From Geobacter sp. DSM 9736 (GTDB lineage: Bacteria > Desulfobacterota > Desulfuromonadia > Geobacterales > Geobacteraceae), in NCBI RefSeq assembly GCF_900187405.1, contig NZ_LT896716.1, positions 1,240,001 to 1,304,000 on the forward strand: 64,000 nucleotides of DNA, read 5' to 3'. Under the pieces are notes generated by a model that saw only the letters and a list, made by a program, of their open reading frames with translations, was not told the origin of the DNA and made no database searches. Positions 38,584-47,433 of the stretch are shown here, in pieces. Both the position numbers and the translations under genes were made by a program. How positions within the stretch are numbered: position 1 is the stretch's first letter; every line of letters starts with the position of its first letter.

Positions 38584-39588
38584 TCAGAAGAGGGAGAGCT
38601 GGTCGGACGTGACCTTCTCCCTACCCTGATCCTTTTCGCCCTTCTCTTTTTTGCTGCTACCAGCCGCAACCCGCCTCTTTTTTTCCCGTGACGGCTCCGG
38701 CGTTTTCATAAAAGCCTCTTCTGCGCGTGACCGCTGCATTGCCGCCTGAAGGGTGCTGCACTTTTTAAGGATGCGCGAAATGCTTGAGTAGTGCAGTCTC
38801 AGGAAATCAGCAACTTCCTTCTGTGAATATCCCCATCGCTCTACCGCTTCCAGTATCCTCGTGTCCCGCTCCAGCTCCCGTCTCGACTCGAACAGAGCTG
38901 CCAGTTCCGGCCGGTTGACAAGCCTCTGGGAGACAGGTATCTCCTTAACATCCATATGGCTCTTCAGTAGGGGCTCAAGCTTTGTGCAGAAATCTTGACT
39001 TCCCAGCACCACCTGTCCCTTTACTCGCCGCAATGGGTTCTCTCCCTGCATACCTGCCAGAACATACTCGCGGAAAGAACCAGCGGCATCTTCACCTTCA
39101 AAAACTTTGAGTATACGCTTCATATCCAGACACTTGTGTGGGAGTTCCATTCCACAGGTGCTACGATAGCTGCTCCAGGCATACATTTCGATTTCGTTCA
39201 CGATACGCTCTCGCAAAGGATCGAGAAGAAGGTATCGAATAACATCCCGCAGGTCCGGGCCCTTTTCTACAAGGACCGATTTAAACCTTCCCTGAAACAG
39301 GTGCCCGCTTTTCTTTTCTGTGCGATTGAAGTATTGAGTGTATACGGAATTTACCTGTCGCATCCCCTTCGAGAGGTTTCCATCGGGTGTTTCAATTATG
39401 AGATGATAGTGTGAGTTCATCAGACAGTACGCATGGCAGACCCAATTGAACCGCCGCACCGTCGAATCAAGTATATCCAGAAAAGCCTCGCGATGATCAT
39501 CGGATAGAAAAACCCGCTGGTCATGGTTGCCGCGAGACATCACGTAGTAAATCGCACCGGGAAACTCCAGCCGAAGCGGTCGTGCCAT
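38584..39588 (-). CDS. REP-associated tyrosine transposase (RAYT, IS200-like Y1)
   Basis: A 334-residue Y1 transposase: MARPLRLEFPGAIYYVMSRGN start, the HUH-type motif NSHYHLIIE, the helix with the catalytic Tyr (MRQVNSVYTQYFNR) and the HLFQGRFKSVLV segment. A second region (about 240-300) looks like a helix-turn-helix (GYSQKEVADFLRLHYSSISRILKK), as in some Geobacter-type RAYTs. No classic REP pairs flank it. The start is the ATG after AAAGGAGGAGCTA; the longer frame is not used. Confidence 0.85.
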   Translation of the reverse strand: MARPLRLEFPGAIYYVMSRGNHDQRVFLSDDHREAFLDILDSTVRRFNWVCHAYCLMNSHYHLIIETPDGNLSKGMRQVNSVYTQYFNRTEKKSGHLFQGRFKSVLVEKGPDLRDVIRYLLLDPLRERIVNEIEMYAWSSYRSTCGMELPHKCLDMKRILKVFEGEDAAGSFREYVLAGMQGENPLRRVKGQVVLGSQDFCTKLEPLLKSHMDVKEIPVSQRLVNRPELAALFESRRELERDTRILEAVERWGYSQKEVADFLRLHYSSISRILKKCSTLQAAMQRSRAEEAFMKTPEPSREKKRRVAAGSSKKEKGEKDQGREKVTSDQLSLF

Positions 39589-39709
39589 TAGCTCCTCCTT
39601 TAGAGACAGTGGGACTATATCAAACATCAAAATATTAGTAAAGACCCGACCCCGCCGAAAGAGCAGCGATTCCTGTTCTGGAAAAATCTTGTTTGTTGTG
39701 ATACATACC

Positions 39710-39737
39710 GGAGCATAATGCTCCGCCGATAGCGGAG
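39710..39737 (+). promoter_or_regulatory. Alternative hairpins in the rubrerythrin leader
   Basis: GGAGCATAATGCTCC and CTCCGCCGATAGCGGAG share the CTCC, so only one of the two hairpins can form at once. They end about 13 bp before the rubrerythrin ribosome binding site. Confidence 0.4.
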
Positions 39738-39767
39738 ACTCATACCTTTCCAAGAGGAGATCGACCG

Positions 39768-40343
39768 ATGGGGAACCTTAAAGGAACTAAAACAGAAGAA
39801 AACCTTTTGAAATCCTTCGCAGGTGAGAGCCAGGCTAGAAACCGCTACACCTATTTTGCCGGAACCGCTCGAAAGGAAGGTTATGTACAGATAGCCGACA
39901 TTTTCGAGGAGACTGCAAATCAGGAAAAAGAACATGCGAAACGCTTCTTCAAGTTCCTCCAGGGTGGACTTGCAGAGATCACAGCCACTTTTCCTGCTGG
40001 GCGTATCGGCACAACCGCGGAAAATCTCCTGGCAGCTGCCGTGGGAGAAAACGAGGAGCATACCCAGCTCTACCCGGCTTTTGCAAAGGTAGCCATAGAA
40101 GAAGGTTTTACGGAAATCGCCGCAGTATGGACCGCAATTTCCGTCGCCGAAAAGCAGCACGAAAAACGGTACCGTGACCTGCTTGCCAACATAGAAAAAG
40201 GGCAAGTCTTTGAAAGAGCAGAGTCGGTCACATGGCGATGCCGTAACTGCGGGTACCTACATGAGAGCAACGGCGCACCGGAAACTTGCCCCGCTTGCGC
40301 GCATCCCAAGGCACACTTCGAACTCCTGGGGGAAAACTGGTAA
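39768..40343 (+). CDS. Rubrerythrin
   Basis: A 191-residue rubrerythrin that reduces hydrogen peroxide in anaerobes. The four-helix diiron domain carries the Glu and His ligands (SQARNRYTYFA, EETANQEKEHAKRF, ENEEHTQLYPAFA, AEKQHEKRYRDL); the C-terminal rubredoxin-like knuckles are CRNCGY and CPACAH. GAGGAGA with seven bases spacing precedes the ATG. Lone gene. Confidence 0.92.
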   Translation: MGNLKGTKTEENLLKSFAGESQARNRYTYFAGTARKEGYVQIADIFEETANQEKEHAKRFFKFLQGGLAEITATFPAGRIGTTAENLLAAAVGENEEHTQLYPAFAKVAIEEGFTEIAAVWTAISVAEKQHEKRYRDLLANIEKGQVFERAESVTWRCRNCGYLHESNGAPETCPACAHPKAHFELLGENW

Positions 40344-40480
40344 TAGCTACAGCTTGTGGAGCTTTTGGGCATCAAGAGCTTCACTCGCTCTGTACCGCAG
40401 CTTCCCGCTGTACGTATACTCTGACATAACTTCCTGCTCTGGTATACTGCATGTAAATGACTAGCTTGGAAAGGGTAAGA

Positions 40481-41788
40481 ATGAAACGGTCAGCGCTCCT
40501 GTTTTTCTTCATTTTGCTCGTTCTCGCATCTGCCCTCGGTCTTTATTACTTTTTTGGCACTCCTGCTCCCACAGTGTCGATCAGTCCCGATGGCGGACCG
40601 GTTTCCGCTCAACGGGAAGTAGCGGTGAGCGTCGACGCCTCCGGGAGCGTTCTGAGACACATCTCAGTTGTAGCCAGCCAAGGGGACAAGTCCTTCACGG
40701 TGTTCTCGAAAGAGTATCCCGGCAGCCTTCAAAAAGCCAAGGAAGCTTTTACTCTGGCTCAGGCCGGGCTGAAAGAGGGGGAGTTCAAGCTTGAGGTAAA
40801 AGCCAGCAACGCCCCTCTTCATTTCGGGGCCGGCAGAACTTCATCCGTTGCCCGATCGTTTCAATACGACAACACCCCTCCCGCAATTTCCGTACTTAGC
40901 CCTGCCCATAACATTTCCCACGGTGGTGCGGGGATTGTCGTCTATTCCGTATCCAAGGAGGTGGAAAAGACCGGGATCATATTCCATAACAGGTTCATAC
41001 CGGGATACCGGCAAGGCGGGAACTTTTATGCGTGCCTCTTCCCGTTCCCCTACAATGTTGCTCCTGAGCAGTTCATCCCCAGAGTTGTAGCAGTTGATCG
41101 GGCTGGCAACGAGCGTCAAACAGGAATCAACTACCACCTGCTCAGAAAGAGTTTTCCCACCGATCGTATTACCCTTTCGGATCCGTTTCTTGAAAAGACA
41201 GCTGCCGAGTTCAAAAATAAATTCCCACAAATAACTGACCCACTGGAGATGTTTCTTAAGGTAAACAGGGAACTCCGAGAGCAGGACGCACAGGCCCTTT
41301 TCCAGTATGCCCGCCAGACTTCCCCCCTCCCCCTCTGGCAAGGTCAGTTTTTACGTCTACCCAATTCTGCTCCGCGGGGTGCCTTCGCTCAAACTCGCAC
41401 CTACATCTACAAGGGAAAACGGATAGACCAGCAGACCCATCTCGGAATAGATCTCGCCTCACTGGCCCAGTCTCCGGTGCCGGCCGCCAACAGCGGTAAT
41501 GTCGTTTTCTCGGGTGACCTTGGTCTCTATGGGCAGTGCGTCATAATAGACCACGGACTCGGACTCCAAAGCCTCTACGGCCACTTGAGCAGAACCGCCG
41601 TCAAAACAGGCGACAAAGTTGAAAAGGGGCAGGTGATCGGAAATACCGGAGCAACCGGTATGGCTGCCGGAGACCATCTTCATTTTGGAATTGTTGTTTC
41701 GGGAATACCGGTCAGTCCTGTAGAGTGGTGGGACCCATCATGGATCAAGAACAACATTACGGGTAAGCTGGAGATGGTAAGGAAATAA
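40481..41788 (+). CDS. M23 (LytM-type) metallopeptidase, membrane-anchored
   Basis: 435 residues: an N-terminal membrane anchor (about 7-25), two beta-rich domains (about 30-290) and a C-terminal M23 domain with the zinc-binding HLGIDLAS, the YGHLS turn and GDHLHFG catalytic motif. It would act on peptidoglycan in the periplasm. Start chosen at ATG 40481 after AAAGGG; an ATG 24 bases earlier is possible. Confidence 0.85.
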   Translation: MKRSALLFFFILLVLASALGLYYFFGTPAPTVSISPDGGPVSAQREVAVSVDASGSVLRHISVVASQGDKSFTVFSKEYPGSLQKAKEAFTLAQAGLKEGEFKLEVKASNAPLHFGAGRTSSVARSFQYDNTPPAISVLSPAHNISHGGAGIVVYSVSKEVEKTGIIFHNRFIPGYRQGGNFYACLFPFPYNVAPEQFIPRVVAVDRAGNERQTGINYHLLRKSFPTDRITLSDPFLEKTAAEFKNKFPQITDPLEMFLKVNRELREQDAQALFQYARQTSPLPLWQGQFLRLPNSAPRGAFAQTRTYIYKGKRIDQQTHLGIDLASLAQSPVPAANSGNVVFSGDLGLYGQCVIIDHGLGLQSLYGHLSRTAVKTGDKVEKGQVIGNTGATGMAAGDHLHFGIVVSGIPVSPVEWWDPSWIKNNITGKLEMVRK

Positions 41789-41846
41789 GGGATAGCTCGT
41801 TCCTCCCTGTCCTGTATACCACTTTTTTGTTGAAATCAATTTCACC

Positions 41847-42752
41847 TTACCGATCACCCCGGCTGACATCACAACTCCCCCTCCACATATCTGTCGCCGC
41901 AACCACGGGAAGAATGGCCCTTACCCCTTCAACCACGGCCTCAAGAGGATGGGGAGCAAAGGTTACCGTTATCCCGGTCTGCTCCTCTACACGCTGCCGC
42001 ATCCCGGGTATAAGCGCACCGCCTCCGGTGAGACGAATCCCGCTATCGATCAGTTCGCTGCCGAGACGGTGAGGCGCATCCTGGAGGAACGAGCTGATTG
42101 ATCCAAGCATTTCCTTCATTACGGGTTCGACGGCACTGATCATTTCCTCACCAGCCGCGAGCTTGTCACGCCGTGCTACTCCGATCCTTCTGATGAATTC
42201 CTCCGCTTCATTTTCCGTTATGACCTTACCCAGAAGACTCCAAGCTTTCTCAATTACGGCGCCTCGCATCCTGGCAATGCCACCCCTTATCGTGACTGTA
42301 GTCACTATCCTCCCCGAACTTATGATCGCGCAGTCGGTGACCCCTTCCCCAATGTCGATCACCGTATGGGCAAAGGGAGATGCCACGTCGACCCCGGCGC
42401 CGATGGCGGCCGCAAGCGGCTCTGGAACTATGACGACGGAAGAGGCCCCTGCACGCAGTACCGAATCCACGAGCAGATCTCGCTCAGCTCGTGACACATC
42501 GCCTGGCGCACATGCAACTACGCGAGGACGCACCAAGCCGAAACGGCGCGTCTGCCTCAGTAATGGCTCCAATACAGCCACCGCAGCTTCGCCATCGACG
42601 ACTGCGCCTGCAGTTACTGCATGATGATCCCCTGCCAATGAGGGGGTAGAGATCACAGGACCGCTCGATGTTGCTACCCGCGTTGTAGCTGTTCCCACAT
42701 CGATCGCTACATCCTGCGTCCAAATGGAACAGCAATGTTGAATTGATCCCAT
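41847..42752 (-). CDS. Short MreB-like actin-fold ATPase
   Basis: The 301-residue protein has the actin/Hsp70 nucleotide motifs (phosphate 1 VAIDVGTATTRVA, phosphate 2 TVIDIGEGVTDCAII, adenosine GIRLTGGGALIPGM) and ESP-type MreB spacing, but is about 45 residues shorter than normal MreB, lacks the usual mreCD neighbours and has a variant front (MGSIQHCCSIWTQD). Probably a specialised paralogue rather than the main cell-shape protein. Confidence 0.75.
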   Translation of the reverse strand: MGSIQHCCSIWTQDVAIDVGTATTRVATSSGPVISTPSLAGDHHAVTAGAVVDGEAAVAVLEPLLRQTRRFGLVRPRVVACAPGDVSRAERDLLVDSVLRAGASSVVIVPEPLAAAIGAGVDVASPFAHTVIDIGEGVTDCAIISSGRIVTTVTIRGGIARMRGAVIEKAWSLLGKVITENEAEEFIRRIGVARRDKLAAGEEMISAVEPVMKEMLGSISSFLQDAPHRLGSELIDSGIRLTGGGALIPGMRQRVEEQTGITVTFAPHPLEAVVEGVRAILPVVAATDMWRGSCDVSRGDR

Positions 42753-43111
42753 AAAAAACCGCCTAGATTCGATGTTCGGGATAGCCCCACAATGATCATC
42801 GGAGGTATCAGGGAAATCTTCAATAATAATTGCGTGTTCCTATGTGAACAGGACACATTGTTCATGAATGAGCCCATCTTCTCTTATAGGCGTACACATT
42901 GAGATCCATAACGGATACGATACGCTGTTGAAAAGGATCAGGTGTAGTCACGAATTTGATGGTTGCTGCTTCGGCAGTTACCGAAGCAGTGGCACGACGG
43001 GAGATTTTGTTAGTGGCGTGGCACGTGCGTCACCACCCCTGTTACTTCCAGGAAAAACAAGCTGCTGGCAGACCTCTACCAGGAGGTTGTGGTAGCCATG
43101 GAGGGAATATG
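42753..43111. promoter_or_regulatory. Divergent intergenic region with a 9-bp hairpin
   Basis: About 360 bases separate the divergent MreB-like and queuosine genes. CTGCTTCGG (42966-42974) and CCGAAGCAG (42981-42989) form a perfect hairpin with a six-base loop inside the leader of the queuosine gene; several frames are open but lack binding sites. No tRNA or known riboswitch was recognised. Confidence 0.4.
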
Positions 43112-44077
43112 ATGGATCATGGATTTCTGGAAAAGGTCAGAACGCGGTGCAAGGCGGTAGCGGAGCAGGCAAAGCACGTTGTTATAAAGCATGATGCCAT
43201 TCCGGAATATGCCGCTTCGCTACCTCTTTCACGCATAGCAATGCCGGAGCATCATCCCGACCATCACTATCTGGGCCATGAATATGATACTGTTGCCTTC
43301 TTCCTCACTCTCGACAGCATCAACTTCGGTTCCGGGTATTTCCCGTACCTGAGGAAAAACACAGACCTATCGGGGTACTTCACCATTGCTACCGCCCTGA
43401 ATTCTTATTTCCGTAAGGCCGGGCACATCCCTCCAGAACGATTGGAGAGGATCACGCCAAAGCAGTGCGAGGAGCTACTAGAACAGAACGCTTCGGACGA
43501 ACCGGTGCGGGATCTGATGACTCTCTATGCTAAAGCTTTGAACGACTTGGGAAGATATGTCATTGAACGGTTCGGCGGTAGTTTCACTTCTTTGGTGGAA
43601 GCTGCGGGCTTTTCCTGCGACCGGCTAGTCGGCATCCTGACCCAGATGCCGTATTTCAATGACTCCGCCTGCTATGGAGAGCTTTCGGTTCCTTTCTACA
43701 AACGGGCGCAGATAGTCTCCGCTGACCTGTTCATAGCTTTCTCCGGGAAAAAGTGGGGGCGGTTCGATGATCTTGAACGACTAACGATATTTGCAGACAA
43801 CCTCGTCCCTCACGTTCTGCAGATGGATGGGGTACTCGTCTACACGCCCCGACTCGCCGACCGCATAGTCCGTGAAGAACCTATCGAGAATGGCTCACCG
43901 GAAGAAGTAGAGATCCGGGCCTGCGCTGTACATGCGGTCGAACTCCTGGTTGCTGAATTGCACCGAAACGGGGCTATGGTGACAGCTATGGGGATCGACA
44001 ACCTCCTCTGGCACCGTGGGCAGTCCCCGAACTACAAAAGCAGACCCCGTCATCGGACGAGGTGCGTGTACTATTAG
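43112..44077 (+). CDS. Queuosine salvage protein (DUF2419/Qng1 family)
   Basis: A protein of about 321 residues matching the queuosine 5'-phosphate N-glycosylase family that frees queuine from degraded tRNA: HHPDHHYLGHEYDTVAFFLTLDSINFGSGYF, the AFSGKKWGRFDDLERLTIFADNLVPHVL segment and the late EVEIRACAVHAVELL. The start is the second ATG after GGAGGG; the open frame continues 50 codons upstream without a site. Mainly eukaryotic, scattered in bacteria. No queuosine biosynthesis gene is adjacent. Confidence 0.8.
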   Translation: MDHGFLEKVRTRCKAVAEQAKHVVIKHDAIPEYAASLPLSRIAMPEHHPDHHYLGHEYDTVAFFLTLDSINFGSGYFPYLRKNTDLSGYFTIATALNSYFRKAGHIPPERLERITPKQCEELLEQNASDEPVRDLMTLYAKALNDLGRYVIERFGGSFTSLVEAAGFSCDRLVGILTQMPYFNDSACYGELSVPFYKRAQIVSADLFIAFSGKKWGRFDDLERLTIFADNLVPHVLQMDGVLVYTPRLADRIVREEPIENGSPEEVEIRACAVHAVELLVAELHRNGAMVTAMGIDNLLWHRGQSPNYKSRPRHRTRCVYY

Positions 44078-44218
44078 CTCCAGAGTACCCTCCCCACCCT
44101 TCCACAGTCCCTCATAAGCCGGCGAATCACCCCTTCCTACAGGTTTAAAGCTTTGTCTTCTGGATTAGATTTACTGGCATAGTACACTTTAGCTAGATTC
44201 TCAGGCATAGGAGTCGGA

Positions 44219-45577
44219 ATGAGTCAACGTCATTTCCCGCTAAGCTGGTTCAGGAGTTGGGCTGGCTTCCTGAATGTGTGCCTAGGTGTATCCTTGCTTA
44301 CTGCGACCGTTTCCGCTGCAGATCCATGCCGATCTGTCATGTGGGAAAAGACTATCGAGATCGCGGCAGGACATGGAGAACGTGGACCATGGCAGCAAAA
44401 CGAATCTTCGTATGACTACGTCGATGATCCGACGGTCGATATGGATTATCGTGGCAACGTCTCCGTCGCTTGGGTAGATCAGGCTGACAAGGATATCTTT
44501 TTCCAACGCTTCTCTATCGATGGCAAGAAGCGAATCGGCGACCGGGTGAACATCTCCCGCACTCCGGAGACTTTTTCATGGTTGCCGCGCCTGGTCGTGG
44601 AGCCAAAGGAGTCGCGTAAGATCTACATCATCTGGCAGGAGATCATATTTTCAGGTGGAACGCATGGGGGGGAGATCCTCTTCGCATATTCAGTAGACGG
44701 GGGGGAGAGCTTCTCAGAGCCGGTTAACCTGTCCAAATCCACCGGTGGTGACGGAAAGGGACGCATCAACCGAAAACTTTGGGATAACGGCAGCCTTGAC
44801 ATGGTCGTGGATACGCGAGGTACTGTCTATGCAGCGTGGACCGAATATGACGGAGCGCTCTGGTTCAGCCGCTCCAGCAACGGCGGAAAAACCTTCTCCT
44901 CACCGCGCAGGATAAGCGGCACGCGTGCCAGCCCTGCCCGGGCACCTTCGCTGTCGCTAGGGCCAGGCCGCACATTGTACCTTGCGTGGACTGTGGGGGA
45001 GCAGAATTCCGCTGATATCCATCTCGCCGCTTCGCCGAATGGAGGAGAGCCCTTCCATGAAACAAATGTAGTGGCACGCACACCGGGTTATTCCGATGCA
45101 CCAAAACTTGAAGTCGACCGGAAGGGGGTGCTGCACCTGGTGTATGCAGAGAGCCTGAGGGATAGTATAGAGCCAGTCAAAATCATATATACTTCCACAA
45201 CAGATGGAGGTCGTACATTCCTCCCGCCGCGGGACATTTCTGGTCCCGTGCCCAAAGCAGGCAGCAGAGCAGGCTTTCCGGACATCGAAATTGACGCTGA
45301 GGGGAAAATCTATGTGGTTTGGGAATCGTTTCAAGGCCGCAATGAGCGTCCAAGAGGGCTGGCAATAGTCTGCTCGAAAGACGGAGGGAGAAGATTCACC
45401 ATCCCGAAGCTCATCGCTGGAAGCGCAGACCGCGATGGGTACAATGGCAGCCACCAGGGCTTGCTTATGAAAAAGCTGGCTGTGAACCCAAACGGAGAGG
45501 TGGTCCTGGTGAACAGCAGCCTGGTGCCGAATGTAAGGAGCCGAGTATGGATGGTTCGTGGAAAGAGCATGGAATGA
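44219..45577 (+). CDS. Exported sialidase-like beta-propeller with Asp boxes
   Basis: 452 residues: signal peptide to about 34 (ending VSA), then repeated BNR/Asp-box units such as SVDGGESFSEP, SSNGGKTFSSP, SPNGGEPFHE, TTDGGRTFLPP and SKDGGRRFTIP around a six-blade propeller. The catalytic residues of true sialidases are not obvious, so binding or another glycan activity is equally possible. GGAGTCGGA precedes the ATG. Convergent with the phosphoesterase. Confidence 0.72.
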   Translation: MSQRHFPLSWFRSWAGFLNVCLGVSLLTATVSAADPCRSVMWEKTIEIAAGHGERGPWQQNESSYDYVDDPTVDMDYRGNVSVAWVDQADKDIFFQRFSIDGKKRIGDRVNISRTPETFSWLPRLVVEPKESRKIYIIWQEIIFSGGTHGGEILFAYSVDGGESFSEPVNLSKSTGGDGKGRINRKLWDNGSLDMVVDTRGTVYAAWTEYDGALWFSRSSNGGKTFSSPRRISGTRASPARAPSLSLGPGRTLYLAWTVGEQNSADIHLAASPNGGEPFHETNVVARTPGYSDAPKLEVDRKGVLHLVYAESLRDSIEPVKIIYTSTTDGGRTFLPPRDISGPVPKAGSRAGFPDIEIDAEGKIYVVWESFQGRNERPRGLAIVCSKDGGRRFTIPKLIAGSADRDGYNGSHQGLLMKKLAVNPNGEVVLVNSSLVPNVRSRVWMVRGKSME

Positions 45578-45590
45578 ACAGCAGGAAAAA

Positions 45591-46400
45591 TCAAGATAGC
45601 AGCCATCCCTCTCCGGCTTGCTGGTACCGTTCTTCCCTGAATACCTGAAAAATCCCCTGCTCCACCCGCCAATAATACCGTTCGATGGTTACAAACGGCC
45701 TTTCTATCCGAAGCACGTTAAACGTATTCAATTCACCTCTTCCCCGGGTAGAGGTAGCTGTTCCTGCATGGACCACCAGTGCTGAGTACCCCTGAATCGG
45801 GTAGCGTGATGCTGTCCCGCCGGTGTGGCTTACATGGTAATGTCCGGCCAGCAGCAGATCGGCTCCGCATGACGCCATGACCTTCATAGCCATATCTGCG
45901 CGGCCAACCACCGTCGCCTTGCGCCACTGCCGGGGCAGGTCAAGTGGGTGGTGCGTCACCAGGACCTTGATGACCTTACTGTCAATCGAGCAGAACCGCT
46001 GGCGGACCCGGCTGATCTGTTCATGATTTATCCGGCCGTTCTTGAAGGTCAATGAACGGGCAGTATTTAGCCCCAGCACCGCTATCTCATTATCGGAATA
46101 GAAAGGTTCGGCTTCGCTGCTTATGTACCTGCGGAAGTTAGCCAGCGGACGGAAGAAGCGACCCACCACGTTAAAAAGAGGGACGTCGTGGTTCCCGGGA
46201 ACAATTATCTGAGGAGAGGGCAGCTGAGCAAGGAAGTCACGAGCTTCTGCAAACTGCCTCTCGCTTGCCCTTTGTGTAAGGTCCCCCGAAACAACCACCA
46301 CGTCGGGATGTACACCGCGAACCGCATCTATCAGCGGTTGTACAGTGGGGTATGCAATTCGGCCGAAGTGGATATCGGATATATGGACGATGGTGCGCAT
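45591..46400 (-). CDS. Calcineurin-like metallophosphoesterase
   Basis: A 269-residue enzyme with all dimetal motifs in order: DIHFG, GDLTQRA, GNHDVP, VTHHPLD and AGHYHVSHTGG. Substrate unknown; cyclic nucleotides are common for this branch. Follows the lipid kinase by 22 bp. Confidence 0.88.
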   Translation of the reverse strand: MRTIVHISDIHFGRIAYPTVQPLIDAVRGVHPDVVVVSGDLTQRASERQFAEARDFLAQLPSPQIIVPGNHDVPLFNVVGRFFRPLANFRRYISSEAEPFYSDNEIAVLGLNTARSLTFKNGRINHEQISRVRQRFCSIDSKVIKVLVTHHPLDLPRQWRKATVVGRADMAMKVMASCGADLLLAGHYHVSHTGGTASRYPIQGYSALVVHAGTATSTRGRGELNTFNVLRIERPFVTIERYYWRVEQGIFQVFREERYQQAGEGWLLS

Positions 46401-46422
46401 CTTGAGCTCACGAGAAAAGAAA

Positions 46423-47346
46423 TCAGCTTGAATCGCCTTCCCTCTTCGGCACTAGCACCCTCAGGCCGCCTTTCCGGCAACGGAACCGAAGTGGAGGCGC
46501 CATAACTACTACTTCTCCGTCAAGAGCAACCCTGGTGCGATGGGTGCGGATATCTACCTGCAGCTCTTCGGTACTGAATATGTCCAGTTGCTCCGCATCC
46601 CTGATTCGGCCGAACATCGCACGCAGCACAAGAGCGAGAAGCCCCGATCTGCCTACCTGGTGCGCCATATACACCGACAATGCCCCTGCATCCATACTGG
46701 AACGGGTTCCGAGTTTCAACCCGTCGATCTTGTACTCATTGTTGCCAACGAAGAGAAATGGCGTCTTCCTGATGATGGTTTTTTCTCCGGCTGACAGTGT
46801 CACATGCAGAACCGGATACCACCCGAGCACAGTCAGCGCACCTCTGAAAAAGGCCCACCATTTGGAGCGTCCCATCCGTTGGTGCATCTCTCGATGCTGA
46901 ACGATCAACGGGTAAAGGCCCAGGCTCGAATTGTTTATGAATGTCCGGCCGTTGACTTCTCCCAGGTCCAGCACTGCGGTGTGCCCTTGCGCGACAGTGG
47001 CGACTGCATCATCAAGGTCAAGCGGAATGCCGGCATCCTTTGCAAAGTGGTTCAACGTACCAAGGGGAAGAACGCCGAGTGCCGCATCGGTCGCCGCAAC
47101 AACCGAAGCGACTGTACTTACCGTGCCGTCACCACCGCCGGCTACAACGGCCCAACAGCCTCTCTGAAGCGCCTCTTCGGCATGCTGCCGGATCTCCTTG
47201 TTCTGAACGCAGACGCAAGATTCCGGGTCTATGCCCTGCGCATGAAACCGTTCCCGAACACGTACGGCTTCGTCGGGCGCTCCGACGCTTCCCGATCCTG
47301 CATTGATGATCACCGCTATTCCGGAACCGATCGCGCGCCGGCCCAC
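46423..47346 (-). CDS. Diacylglycerol/lipid kinase family protein (YegS/BmrU-like)
   Basis: 307 residues with the DAGK catalytic motif AGGGDGTVS, PLGTLNHFAKD and the C-terminal VALDGEVV. Starts at GTG, preceded by AAGGAG. Would phosphorylate a membrane lipid; substrate unknown. Forms a pair with the phosphoesterase. Confidence 0.87.
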   Translation of the reverse strand: MGRRAIGSGIAVIINAGSGSVGAPDEAVRVRERFHAQGIDPESCVCVQNKEIRQHAEEALQRGCWAVVAGGGDGTVSTVASVVAATDAALGVLPLGTLNHFAKDAGIPLDLDDAVATVAQGHTAVLDLGEVNGRTFINNSSLGLYPLIVQHREMHQRMGRSKWWAFFRGALTVLGWYPVLHVTLSAGEKTIIRKTPFLFVGNNEYKIDGLKLGTRSSMDAGALSVYMAHQVGRSGLLALVLRAMFGRIRDAEQLDIFSTEELQVDIRTHRTRVALDGEVVVMAPPLRFRCRKGGLRVLVPKREGDSS

Positions 47347-47433
47347 ATATTCTCCTTGAAAAATCCGTATTTTTAAACGTACTCACAACATTATTGTATA
47401 CGAAATTCCGGCACTTGACAGAGCTCATATCGT

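Noticed and set aside
42981-42994. CAGTGGC motif recalling a cobalamin riboswitch box
   Set aside because: The rest of the riboswitch core is absent and the orientation is wrong for the gene.
42868-43095. 75-codon forward frame upstream of the queuosine gene
   Set aside because: No binding site, odd composition, and it overlaps the hairpin leader.
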